Shown here: in pieces, positions 1-6,775 of the stretch
How positions within the stretch are numbered: the stretch's first letter is position 1
Layout: every line of letters starts with the position of its first letter
Assembly: GCA_016210055.1 (NCBI GenBank)
Contig: JACQUZ010000093.1
Coordinates: forward strand, 1-41,321
Source: Deltaproteobacteria bacterium
Lineage (GTDB): Bacteria; Myxococcota_A; Polyangia; Haliangiales; SHYZ01
Direction of reading: 5' to 3'
Length of the DNA: 41,321 nt
The notes under the pieces: generated by a model
Seen by the model: the letters and a program-made list of their open reading frames with translations, nothing else
Told to the model about the DNA's origin: nothing
The model's database searches: none
Program-made: the position numbers and the translations under genes

Positions 1-446
1 AAGTCCGTCACCTCGTCGGAGGGGGCGTAGTCGGTGCGAGGCAGGTCACCGGCAGAGATCTTGGCGATCGCGGTGTCGAGCTGCGCCCGCGTGTTCTTGT
101 AAAGATGGAACAGCGCGGCGATCGTCGTCGCCGCCTTGGGCTCCGCCTGAAGCCTTTGCACGTCTTCTTGCTCGAGGTCCAATGTCTTGGCGAGCGGATC
201 GTCGAGAAGCTTCGCCAGCGCGTCGTCGGGACGACTCTCGCCCAAGGCTCCCATGAAGGTCTCGAGATCCTGGTCGAAAAGTTGAAGGGCCTTCCAAAGG
301 AGCGGGAACTGGATCGTGCGTTTTCCCTTTTCGATCAGGTTCAAATAGGCTGGCGATATCCCGAGTTGCTTGGCAACGTCGGATTGACGCAGTGCCCGGT
401 CGACCCGGAGCTGGCGCAGCCGTTGACCCACGAGAACATTGTTCAT
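1..446 (-). CDS. ScfR/RamB-like XRE-family transcriptional regulator (partial, C-terminus off the left edge)
   Basis: This gene reads leftward from ATG 444-446 and is open to position 1, giving about 148 residues of a protein that is normally 450-500 long. Residues 8-60 form an XRE helix-turn-helix (GQRLRQLR, then SDVAKQLGISPAYLNLIEKG). The next part resembles the linker of short-chain fatty acyl-CoA regulators such as RamB, which continue into an IrrE/ImmA-like domain and a ScfR domain; those would lie outside the window. Family members regulate glyoxylate, methylcitrate or related acyl-CoA pathways in response to acyl-CoA metabolites. Divergence from an acyl-CoA operon over a box-rich spacer supports a role as its local regulator and as its own. 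The family call is firm for the HTH and fair for the ScfR subclass, because only the N-terminus is visible. Confidence 0.8.
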   Translation of the reverse strand, partial: MNNVLVGQRLRQLRVDRALRQSDVAKQLGISPAYLNLIEKGKRTIQFPLLWKALQLFDQDLETFMGALGESRPDDALAKLLDDPLAKTLDLEQEDVQRLQAEPKAATTIAALFHLYKNTRAQLDTAIAKISAGDLPRTDYAPSDEVTD

Positions 447-572
447 TTACTTACTTGTTTACTAGTAAATCCACGTCAAGAACAACTGTAAATTCGCCAT
501 CATTGCTAATTTACTCAGCTTTACGAGTTGACAAGCAATTCCACCGCTTATACACATTTAGTTATCCGTAAA
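446..572. promoter_or_regulatory. Candidate operator region: six TTTAC/GTAAA boxes between divergent genes
   Basis: The AT-rich spacer between the regulator and the acyl-CoA operon holds TTTAC at 446-450, 458-462 and 510-514, and GTAAA at 465-469, 488-492 and 568-572. Boxes 458-462 and 465-469 form the perfect 12-bp palindrome TTTACTAGTAAA (458-469). This density in GC-rich DNA suggests a binding region for the neighbouring XRE regulator. The boxes are seen directly; their function is inferred. Confidence 0.5.
528..556 (+). promoter_or_regulatory. Candidate sigma70-type promoter of the acyl-CoA operon
   Basis: A perfect TTGACA at 528-533 is followed after 17 bp by TACACA (551-556). An alternative -10, TATACA at 549-554, has a 15-bp spacer. 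The start codon at 592 lies about 35 bp beyond the -10, and GTAAA box 568-572 sits at the expected transcription start, which would suit repression. Confidence 0.5.
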
Positions 573-591
573 CTTGTGAAAGGTCGCACCC

Positions 592-1767
592 ATGTCGCGT
601 TTGACCGATGAGCACAAGGAAATCCGCCGCGCGGTACGGGAGTTCGTCGAGCGTGAAGTGGATCCAATCGCGGACGAGCTAGACAACGCCGAAAAAGAGA
701 TCCCAATGCCCGTCATCCGGAAAATGGCTGAGCTGGGATACTTCGGGCTCATCTTCCCGACCGAGTACGGCGGCATGGGGCTCGACACGCTATCGATGGC
801 CATCGTCACCGAGGAGCTATCCCGTGGCTGGCTTAGCGTGGGCTCGGTCATGACACGCATGATCATCACGGGCTCACTCATTCAAGCCAACGGCACCGAG
901 GAGCAGAAGCGGCGCTTCTTGCCGAGGATCTCGTCGGGCGAGCTGCTCACGGCGGCTGCGTTCACAGAGCCAGACGTCGGATCCGACACGGCCGCGATGA
1001 AGCTGCGAGCCACCAAGAGTGCCGATGGCAAGAATTACGAGCTGTTCGGTGAGAAAACCTGGTGCACCTTTGCCAATCGCGCGCACGTCCTCACCGTTCT
1101 CGCCCGCACGAACCCGGAGGTTTCGCCCAAGCACAAGGGCCTGTCGATTCTCCTCGTCGAGAAAGAGCCCGGCGACGACTTCCACTCGCCGAGCCTCACC
1201 GGCGGACCGATTCCCACCATCGGATACAAGGGGATGAAATCCTACGCCCTGGGTTTTGACGGGTACCCCTGTCCCAAGGAAAACCTCCTTGGCGGCGCCG
1301 AGGGCAGGGGTTTCTACCAGCTCATGGCGACCTACGAGTACGCCCGCATCCAGACCGCGGCGCGCGCCGTGGGCGTGGCACAGGCGGCGCTCGACGCGGC
1401 CATCAAGTACGCGCGGGAGCGCACCCAATTCGGCAAGCCAATCGCTGAACACCAGATCATCCGTCACAAGATCGCGCACATTGCCACCGACCTCGAGGCG
1501 GCCAGGCAGCTTTGCTACTACGCGGCGACGTGCAAGGACGAGGGGCGACGGTGCGACCTGGAGGCCGGTTACGCCAAGGCATTCGGCGCAGAAATGGCGG
1601 AGCGGGTCACGACCGAAGCGCTCCAGGTGTTTGGCGGTTACGGGTACTCGCGCGAGTACCCAGCGCAGCGGTTTTGGCGCGACGCGCGGGTCTTCCGGAT
1701 ATTCGAAGGAACCAGTGAGATTCAGTACGAGGTGATCGCCAAGAGGCTCCTCGACGAGGGTCGATAG
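592..1767 (+). CDS. Acyl-CoA dehydrogenase, methylsuccinyl-CoA dehydrogenase-like
   Basis: A 391-residue FAD flavoprotein that introduces an alpha-beta double bond into an acyl-CoA and passes electrons to ETF. The standard family segments are present: TEPDVGSD near residue 124, the substrate/FAD segment around GEKTWCTFA, a C-terminal FAD segment (ALQVFGGYGYSREYP), and FEGTSEIQ, whose Glu372 is the expected catalytic base. The CTFA, IPTIGYKGM and HKGLS segments resemble methylsuccinyl-CoA dehydrogenase of the ethylmalonyl-CoA pathway, and crotonyl-CoA carboxylase/reductase and epimerase genes follow. However, the typical enzyme is about 550 residues with an N-terminal extension that is absent here, so substrate assignment is tentative. 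It is the first gene of the operon, with a weak AAGG ribosome site upstream of ATG 592. Confidence 0.88.
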   Translation: MSRLTDEHKEIRRAVREFVEREVDPIADELDNAEKEIPMPVIRKMAELGYFGLIFPTEYGGMGLDTLSMAIVTEELSRGWLSVGSVMTRMIITGSLIQANGTEEQKRRFLPRISSGELLTAAAFTEPDVGSDTAAMKLRATKSADGKNYELFGEKTWCTFANRAHVLTVLARTNPEVSPKHKGLSILLVEKEPGDDFHSPSLTGGPIPTIGYKGMKSYALGFDGYPCPKENLLGGAEGRGFYQLMATYEYARIQTAARAVGVAQAALDAAIKYARERTQFGKPIAEHQIIRHKIAHIATDLEAARQLCYYAATCKDEGRRCDLEAGYAKAFGAEMAERVTTEALQVFGGYGYSREYPAQRFWRDARVFRIFEGTSEIQYEVIAKRLLDEGR

Positions 1768-1806
1768 GGATTTTCGATCGGCGAGGAGGTTGCCAGGAGG
1801 TAATCG

Positions 1807-2754
1807 ATGAACGACGTGCATGCAATTGGGATCGTGGGTGCGGGCCTCATGGGAACCGGGATCGCCGAAGTAGCGGCAGCCGCGGGATTCCAGACGGTCC
1901 TGGTCAAGGCGACACCGGGATTCCCTGACGACGCCAAGCGCCGCATCGAGAAGTCCCTCGACCGAGCGGTAGAGCGCACCAAGCTCACCCCGGAAGCGCG
2001 CGACGCCACGCTCGGACGCATCACCTTCACGACCGAGCGGGAAGCCCTGGAAAAGAGTGACCTCATCATCGAGAGCATCGTGGAGGACCTGCCCTCCAAG
2101 CGAGCGCTCTTCGCCGCGCTGGATCGCGTGGTCACCCCGCGGGCCATCTTCGCGTCAAACACCTCCACCCTGCGGATCACGGATATCGCCAAGGGCTGTG
2201 GCAGAGAGGACCGGACGATTGGCCTCCACTTTTTCTCGCCCGTTCCAGCCATGCAGCTCGTGGAGCTCGCGTACACGCAAGTGACATGCCCCTCGGTGGC
2301 AAAGAAAGCCGGCGAGTTCGTCGCCAAGCTGGGAAAGACAGCGGTCCCAGTCCTGGATTCCACGGGGTTCGTGGTGAACCGCCTGCTGGTGCCGTACCTC
2401 ATCGGCGCCATCTCGGCCTATGAGCAGGGCCTCGCCCGTCCCGAGGAGATCGACACGGCCATGCGGCTCGGCTGCGGACACCCCGTGGGACCGCTCGCCC
2501 TCTCCGACCTCATCGGGCTCGACATCGTGTACGCGATGGCCAAGTTGCTCTTCGCCGACTTTCGCGACCAGCGCTACCGGCCGCCGGCACTCCTTCGGCG
2601 GCTCGTCATGCAGAACCGCCTCGGCAAGAAGACGCTGCGCGGCATCTACGACTACACCGCGTCCCCTCCAAAGGCAGATGAGGAGCTTTGGCAGCTCGTT
2701 CGCGGTGGCGCATTCCTGACCTCCGAGGAGACGGCGGAAGAAGATGCCGCGTAA
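1807..2754 (+). CDS. 3-hydroxyacyl-CoA (3-hydroxybutyryl-CoA) dehydrogenase
   Basis: A 315-residue NAD(P)-dependent enzyme that interconverts 3-hydroxybutyryl-CoA and acetoacetyl-CoA. The Rossmann motif GAGLMGTG lies at residues 11-18, the catalytic Ser at 120 (SNTS), the His-Glu pair at His141 and Glu153 (LHFFSPVPAMQLVE), and Asn191 lies in DSTGFVVNR. The length matches the short, monofunctional class rather than FadB-type fusions. A strong AGGAGG (1795-1800) precedes ATG 1807. Its role in the operon is probably to supply crotonyl-CoA precursor from acetoacetyl-CoA; the required enoyl-CoA hydratase (crotonase) and thiolase are not in the window. Its last 11 bases overlap the epimerase gene, which suggests translational coupling. 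Confidence 0.9.
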   Translation: MNDVHAIGIVGAGLMGTGIAEVAAAAGFQTVLVKATPGFPDDAKRRIEKSLDRAVERTKLTPEARDATLGRITFTTEREALEKSDLIIESIVEDLPSKRALFAALDRVVTPRAIFASNTSTLRITDIAKGCGREDRTIGLHFFSPVPAMQLVELAYTQVTCPSVAKKAGEFVAKLGKTAVPVLDSTGFVVNRLLVPYLIGAISAYEQGLARPEEIDTAMRLGCGHPVGPLALSDLIGLDIVYAMAKLLFADFRDQRYRPPALLRRLVMQNRLGKKTLRGIYDYTASPPKADEELWQLVRGGAFLTSEETAEEDAA

Positions 2755-3178
2755 GCTCCTCGAGGGCCTCCTCGTCGGGATTGACCACGTTGGGATATGC
2801 GTGGGCAAGATGGACGAGAGCTGTGCGCTCTGGAGCGAGCTCCTGGGCGTGCCAGCCTGTGACCGCGAGTGCGTGGCGCCGCAGAAGACCGAAGCAGCGT
2901 TCGTGGATCCCCCGGACGGGGACGCCACCGTCGAGCTCGTCTCCCCGATGGAGGGGAATGCAGGGCTCTTCAAGTTCCTGGAAAAACGCGGCGACGGCCT
3001 GCACCATCTCGCATTCGCGGTCACCGACATCCGTGAGGCATTGGCGCGCCTCAAGGAGGCGGGAGTACCGGTGATTGACCAGGAGCCCCGAAAAGGGGCG
3101 CGTGGCCACCTGGTGGCGTTCCTTCACCCCAAGGCGATGAACGGCACGCTCGTCGAGCTCGTCGAGCGTCATCATTAA
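2744..3178 (+). CDS. Methylmalonyl-CoA / ethylmalonyl-CoA epimerase
   Basis: A 144-residue vicinal-oxygen-chelate (glyoxalase-fold) protein that interconverts the 2R and 2S epimers of methylmalonyl-CoA and, in ethylmalonyl-CoA pathway organisms, ethylmalonyl-CoA. Expected metal ligands are visible: His15 in GIDHVG, Gln47, one of the pair His87/His88 in GLHHLAF, and Glu138 in LVELVE. The length is standard for the family. The gene overlaps the upstream dehydrogenase by 11 bp and precedes the carboxylase/reductase by 10 bp, so it very likely acts on the carboxylated product of that enzyme. Confidence 0.9.
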   Translation: MPRKLLEGLLVGIDHVGICVGKMDESCALWSELLGVPACDRECVAPQKTEAAFVDPPDGDATVELVSPMEGNAGLFKFLEKRGDGLHHLAFAVTDIREALARLKEAGVPVIDQEPRKGARGHLVAFLHPKAMNGTLVELVERHH

Positions 3179-3188
3179 GGAGTGATCG

Positions 3189-4355
3189 ATGAAGCGTCTC
3201 GAGCTGGGAATCGTTCCAGAGAGGCCGGGCGTCCTGCCCGAAAAAATGCTGGCATGGGTCATTCGCCCTGAACGCGAGGGAGAGCCAAGGAAGGCCATGC
3301 AAGTTGAGGACATGCCGGTCCCCGAGGTGGGGCCCAACGAGGTGCTTGTCCTCACCATGGCCGCCGGCGTGAACTTCAACGGTGTCTGGGCCGCCCGCGG
3401 GCTGCCCGTCTCCACCATCAAGATGCATCCGAGTGAGCCGTTCCATATCGCAGGATCGGACTCGTCTGGGATCGTGTGGAAGGTCGGCTCTGAAGTCAGG
3501 CGCTGGAAACCAGGGGATCACGTCATTACCCACTGCAACCAGAGCTGTGGCCACTGCGCCGAATGCAACGGCCTGGACCCCATGGCGTGCGAGCAGCAGA
3601 AAATCTGGGGGTACGAGTCGAACTGGGGCTCCTTCGCGCAGTTTCACAAGGTGCAGGCGCAACAGCTCTTGGCAAAGCCGACGCACCTTTCGTGGGAGGA
3701 GTCGGCCTCCTACGGCCTCACGTTCTTCACCGCCTACCGGATGCTCATCGATCAGGCCGATCTCAAGGCGGGTGACAACGTGCTCATCTGGGGAGCAGCG
3801 GGTGGCCTGGGCATTTTCGCTATCCAGATCTGCCGCCTCGTGGGAGCCAATCCGATTGCCGTCATCGGCTCTTCCGACAAGGAGCCCCTCGTCCGAGAGC
3901 TGGGCGCCTCGATGATCATCGACCGCAAGAAGTTCGATTTCTCCAAGGGAACCGAGGCGTCGCGGGCGTTCGGATCCGAAATCCGCAAGCTCACGGGCGG
4001 AAAGGATCCAGACATTGTCTTCGAGCACGTGGGAAAGGAGACATTCCCCACCTCAGTGCTCGTGGCCAAGCGCTTCGGCAAGATCGTAATCTGTGGTGCG
4101 ACGAGCGGCTATGAGCTCAATTTCGACGTGCGCTACCTCTGGATGCGCCAGAAGCAGATCATCGGTTCCCACTTCGCGAACGCGTACCAGGCAGAACGCG
4201 CCAACCGGCTCATTATCGAAAAGAAGATTCGCCCAGTCCTAGACCAAGTATTCCCCTTCGAGCGGACGGCCGAAGCGCACCAGCTCATGCACGAAAACAA
4301 GCACAAGGGCAAGCTGGGCATTCGGGTGCAAGCTCCCCAAGCCACGGTCGGGTAG
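3189..4355 (+). CDS. ccr: Crotonyl-CoA carboxylase/reductase
   Basis: A 388-residue zinc-less MDR-superfamily enzyme that reductively carboxylates crotonyl-CoA (or a longer 2-enoyl-CoA) with NADPH and CO2 to give ethylmalonyl-CoA (or an alkylmalonyl-CoA). The NADPH-binding stretch WGAAGGLGIFA lies at 201-211. Residues equivalent to the CO2-binding set described for the Kitasatospora enzyme appear to be present: Asn64 (VNFNGVW), Glu143 (WGYES) and His328 (GSHFAN), with Tyr142 where the model enzyme has Phe. This argues for a carboxylating enzyme rather than a plain enoyl reductase. It is somewhat shorter than typical members (about 420-450). AAGGAG precedes ATG 3189. The operon setting with the epimerase and acyl-CoA dehydrogenase supports the ethylmalonyl-CoA pathway or extender-unit supply. 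Confidence 0.88.
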   Translation: MKRLELGIVPERPGVLPEKMLAWVIRPEREGEPRKAMQVEDMPVPEVGPNEVLVLTMAAGVNFNGVWAARGLPVSTIKMHPSEPFHIAGSDSSGIVWKVGSEVRRWKPGDHVITHCNQSCGHCAECNGLDPMACEQQKIWGYESNWGSFAQFHKVQAQQLLAKPTHLSWEESASYGLTFFTAYRMLIDQADLKAGDNVLIWGAAGGLGIFAIQICRLVGANPIAVIGSSDKEPLVRELGASMIIDRKKFDFSKGTEASRAFGSEIRKLTGGKDPDIVFEHVGKETFPTSVLVAKRFGKIVICGATSGYELNFDVRYLWMRQKQIIGSHFANAYQAERANRLIIEKKIRPVLDQVFPFERTAEAHQLMHENKHKGKLGIRVQAPQATVG

Positions 4356-4367
4356 ACTTCCACCGTC

Positions 4368-5786
4368 GTGCAGTCATTTTCGTCCGGAACTCTTCTTGAC
4401 GAGGGCTCGCTCGCACGCGAGGCACAAAGACTCGCAGGCGCCCTTTCCTTCCTCGGGCTCGAGGCGGGCGACCGAGTGGCTGTCAAGCTCGGAAACGTGC
4501 CCGAGTGGGTCGCCCTGCGAGACGCAGCCACGGCGCTTGGCCTCTACTTGGTCCCGGTAAACCCCAAGCTCACTGCCCCCGAAGTGGCGCACGTTATCCA
4601 AGCATCGGGGGCACGCCTGCTCATCACTGAACCAGGCGCACCGCCGGGTGGCGTGCCGACCGCCGTGTTGTCGATCGAAAGCCTGCGCGCTCTGGGCGAG
4701 CGCATGAGCCCAGGACCGGCCAAGCCGGAAGGTGCGGTTGGCGCGACCCTGCTCTTTACGTCGGGAACCACGGGGCGGCCCAAGGGATGCCTTCGGTCAG
4801 AGGCCCAGGAGCAGGCGCGCGCAAGGGAGCTTATCAGGACGTATTCCTTGTCACACCGAGACGTCCACCTCATCGCGTGCCCCTTGGCGCACTCGGCGCC
4901 GGGAATTTTCCTCCGGGCCGCACGCGCCGCGTCGGCCCGCACCGTTCTTCTGCCCAAGTTCGATCCTCGTGAATTCCTCGCGGCCATCCAGCACTACCGA
5001 GCCACCGTGTTCTTTCTCGTCCCCACTCAGGTGCAACGGCTTCTTGCCCTTCCTCACCAAGAACGAGCTGCCGCGGACCTATCCTCCGTACGAGCCGTCA
5101 TTGTTGCTGGAGCACCCTTTTCGTTCGAAGCCAAGTGCAAGCTCATCGATTGGCTCGGGCAAGGCAAGCTGTGGGAGTTCTACGGCTCCTCCGAGACCGG
5201 AACAATCACGGTTCTTCCCCCCTCGGAGCAGCCAGCGCCGGATGGCTGCGTGGGGTGGCCGCCGCCCGGCGTGCGATTGAAGCTCGTCGGGGACGACGGG
5301 TCCCTCGTACCTCGGGGTAACGTCGGAGAGATCTTCGTTTCATCCGACACGGTCATGGAGGGATATCTGGAAGGCCAAGGCAGAACAGGCGGCTTTGTCT
5401 CTGTCGGTGATCTAGGCCGCCTCGACGACAAGGGTCGCCTCGTCCTGGTGGACCGAAAAAACGACATGATCATCTCCGGCGGACTCAACGTCTATCCCGT
5501 TGAGGTCGAGCGAGCCTTGACCGAGCACCCGGATGTGTCTGCGGCCATTGCTTGTGGGGTCCCGGACTCCGATTGGGGGGAAAAAGTGGTAGCGCTGGTT
5601 GCCCTGAAGGGAGGGCAAGAAACCGATGAGCTCACGCTCAAAGAGTTCCTCAGGCAGCGGCTTGCCCCGTACAAGATCCCCAAGCACATCGTGTTCGTGC
5701 CGCACGAAGAGCTTCCCCTTGGTGGAAGCGGGAAGCCCCTCCGACGTGAGGCGCGCAAGCAGCTGGAACGCCTATCGCAAGAGTAG
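4368..5786 (+). CDS. AMP-dependent acyl-CoA synthetase/ligase
   Basis: A 472-residue adenylate-forming enzyme that activates a carboxylic acid with ATP and joins it to CoA. The P-loop [12 protein letters not shown] lies at 130-140, followed by EFYGSSETG, the core motif [19 protein letters not shown] and [11 protein letters not shown], and near the C-terminus [10 protein letters not shown] with the catalytic Lys. Start is GTG 4368, 12 bp after the ccr stop; no convincing ribosome site is visible, so coupling to ccr is likely. The N-terminus is about 30 residues shorter than many relatives. It probably feeds an organic or fatty acid into the operon pathway; the substrate cannot be read from sequence. 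Its 3' end overlaps an antisense tRNA-synthetase remnant. Confidence 0.88.
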   Translation: MQSFSSGTLLDEGSLAREAQRLAGALSFLGLEAGDRVAVKLGNVPEWVALRDAATALGLYLVPVNPKLTAPEVAHVIQASGARLLITEPGAPPGGVPTAVLSIESLRALGERMSPGPAKPEGAVGATLLFTSGTTGRPKGCLRSEAQEQARARELIRTYSLSHRDVHLIACPLAHSAPGIFLRAARAASARTVLLPKFDPREFLAAIQHYRATVFFLVPTQVQRLLALPHQERAAADLSSVRAVIVAGAPFSFEAKCKLIDWLGQGKLWEFYGSSETGTITVLPPSEQPAPDGCVGWPPPGVRLKLVGDDGSLVPRGNVGEIFVSSDTVMEGYLEGQGRTGGFVSVGDLGRLDDKGRLVLVDRKNDMIISGGLNVYPVEVERALTEHPDVSAAIACGVPDSDWGEKVVALVALKGGQETDELTLKEFLRQRLAPYKIPKHIVFVPHEELPLGGSGKPLRREARKQLERLSQE

Positions 5787-5951
5787 CCGAGCCGGGGTGC
5801 GAGGCAACCTGTCGACGAGATCCTCAACCCGAATGACGAACGAGCCGCCAAGTGCCCGGGCATGAAGCCACGCGGCGAGTGCCGTGCGCGCAGTTCCAAG
5901 ATGAATCGCCCCTGTCGGGCTCGGAGCAAGCCATCCGCGGATCCGTTCCAT
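5772..5951 (-). pseudogene. Truncated glutamyl-Q tRNA(Asp) synthetase remnant (gluQ-like)
   Basis: A 59-codon reading frame (ATG 5949-5951, TAG 5772-5774) encodes the conserved N-terminus of the glutamyl-tRNA-synthetase-like family: [20 protein letters not shown], including the HIGH-type signature as HLGT, then [10 protein letters not shown] and FVIRVEDL. Intact proteins continue for about 290 residues (GluQRS) or 470 (GltX) with DLD-x-PR after this point. Here VEDL is followed by VDRLPRTP, which reads like the normal segment with stray codons, and then a stop. The frame dies inside the 3' end of the convergent acyl-CoA ligase. The family match is clear by motif; the fragment lacks the rest of the catalytic domain, so it is best read as a decayed relic. 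GluQ-like fits better than GltX because of the [13 protein letters not shown] pattern. Confidence 0.72.
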
Positions 5952-6036
5952 TGGATCGAGCCTGCCAGCGCGATCTCGAATTCGCTACTCATGTCATACC
6001 CTGCTGCTAGGCTGCTAGAAACGTCGTGAGGGATCC

Positions 6037-6696
6037 ATGCTCGAGAGCCTTGAGCCCAATAGCTTCGTCGGACATGCAAAGGTAAAGCTCGTTGGCGACG
6101 ACATCTTTCTCGCCCGTTTTACTTCTGATTGCATGGGGCACGACTGCCGATGTGTCGATGAAGGAAACAGGCTTCGCCGCGACGCCTGCTGCCAGCACGG
6201 CTGCGACGTGGACCTCCTTGAGCGAGATGCAATCCTTGCGCGCGCAGAGATGATTGCCCCCCTGCTCAAGCAGCGGTTCCGAGACCCGGCCCGGTGGTTC
6301 GATGACTCGGATCCCGAGGAGGCCCCTGACTTCCCGTCGGGCACCGTCATTCGCACCGCGATGGCGGGCCCTGGAGAGGCGGGAGGCTGCGTGTTCCTCG
6401 AGCACGACGCTCGTGGGTGCGCCTTGCACCGGGCGGCAATCGAGCACCGGTTCGACCCCGCAGAGATCAAGCCGCTCGTCTGTCGTCTCTATCCCCTCGC
6501 CTTCTGCGACGGAGTCCTTAGCCTGTCCGACGATTTCTATCGCTACTCGTGCGTGCAAAGGCCAGACGATCCCTCCGTCTATCGGGTCATGCGACCCGTG
6601 TTGGGCGAGATCTTTGGCTTGGATATCGTCCCTCTGCTCGACCGATGTGAGAAACGGGTACGCAGGAGCAAGCTACCCGTGGTGGTAGCGACATAG
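6037..6696 (+). CDS. DUF3109/YkgJ-like cysteine-cluster (putative Zn/Fe-binding) protein
   Basis: A 219-residue protein rich in conserved cysteines: DCMGHDCRCVDEG at residues 31-43, ACCQHGC shortly after, GGCVFLEHDARGCALH in the middle, and LVCRLYPLAFC followed by YSC. This layout, a Cys-rich N-terminus, a CxFL...GCxLH element and a CRLYPL element, matches the DUF3109 / YkgJ group of predicted zinc- or iron-chelating proteins of unknown biochemical role. GAGGGA stands upstream of ATG 6037. It appears to be a single-gene unit ending in the terminator at 6716-6760. No membrane segment or signal peptide is seen. The family call is good; the function is unknown. Confidence 0.78.
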   Translation: MLESLEPNSFVGHAKVKLVGDDIFLARFTSDCMGHDCRCVDEGNRLRRDACCQHGCDVDLLERDAILARAEMIAPLLKQRFRDPARWFDDSDPEEAPDFPSGTVIRTAMAGPGEAGGCVFLEHDARGCALHRAAIEHRFDPAEIKPLVCRLYPLAFCDGVLSLSDDFYRYSCVQRPDDPSVYRVMRPVLGEIFGLDIVPLLDRCEKRVRRSKLPVVVAT

Positions 6697-6715
6697 GGAC
6701 CCAGCGCTGGATAGG

Positions 6716-6760
6716 CCAAAGGCCGCCCGCCGACACCGGCGAGCGGCCTTTGGTTTCCTT
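6716..6760. terminator. Bidirectional rho-independent-like terminator
   Basis: CCAAAGGCCGC (6716-6726) pairs perfectly with GCGGCCTTTGG (6743-6753), and an inner GCCG/CGGC pair (6729-6732, 6737-6740) extends the stem. TTTCCTT follows on the plus strand, and the AAA within the stem would supply T residues for the other strand. It lies between the convergent ends of the DUF3109 gene and the cytochrome gene and can serve both. Confidence 0.8.
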
Positions 6761-6775
6761 CAGGAGGGATGGTTG

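Noticed and set aside
874..1821. 315-codon minus-strand frame opposite the acyl-CoA dehydrogenase
   Set aside because: Shadow of a clear enzyme gene; no motif and no ribosome site.
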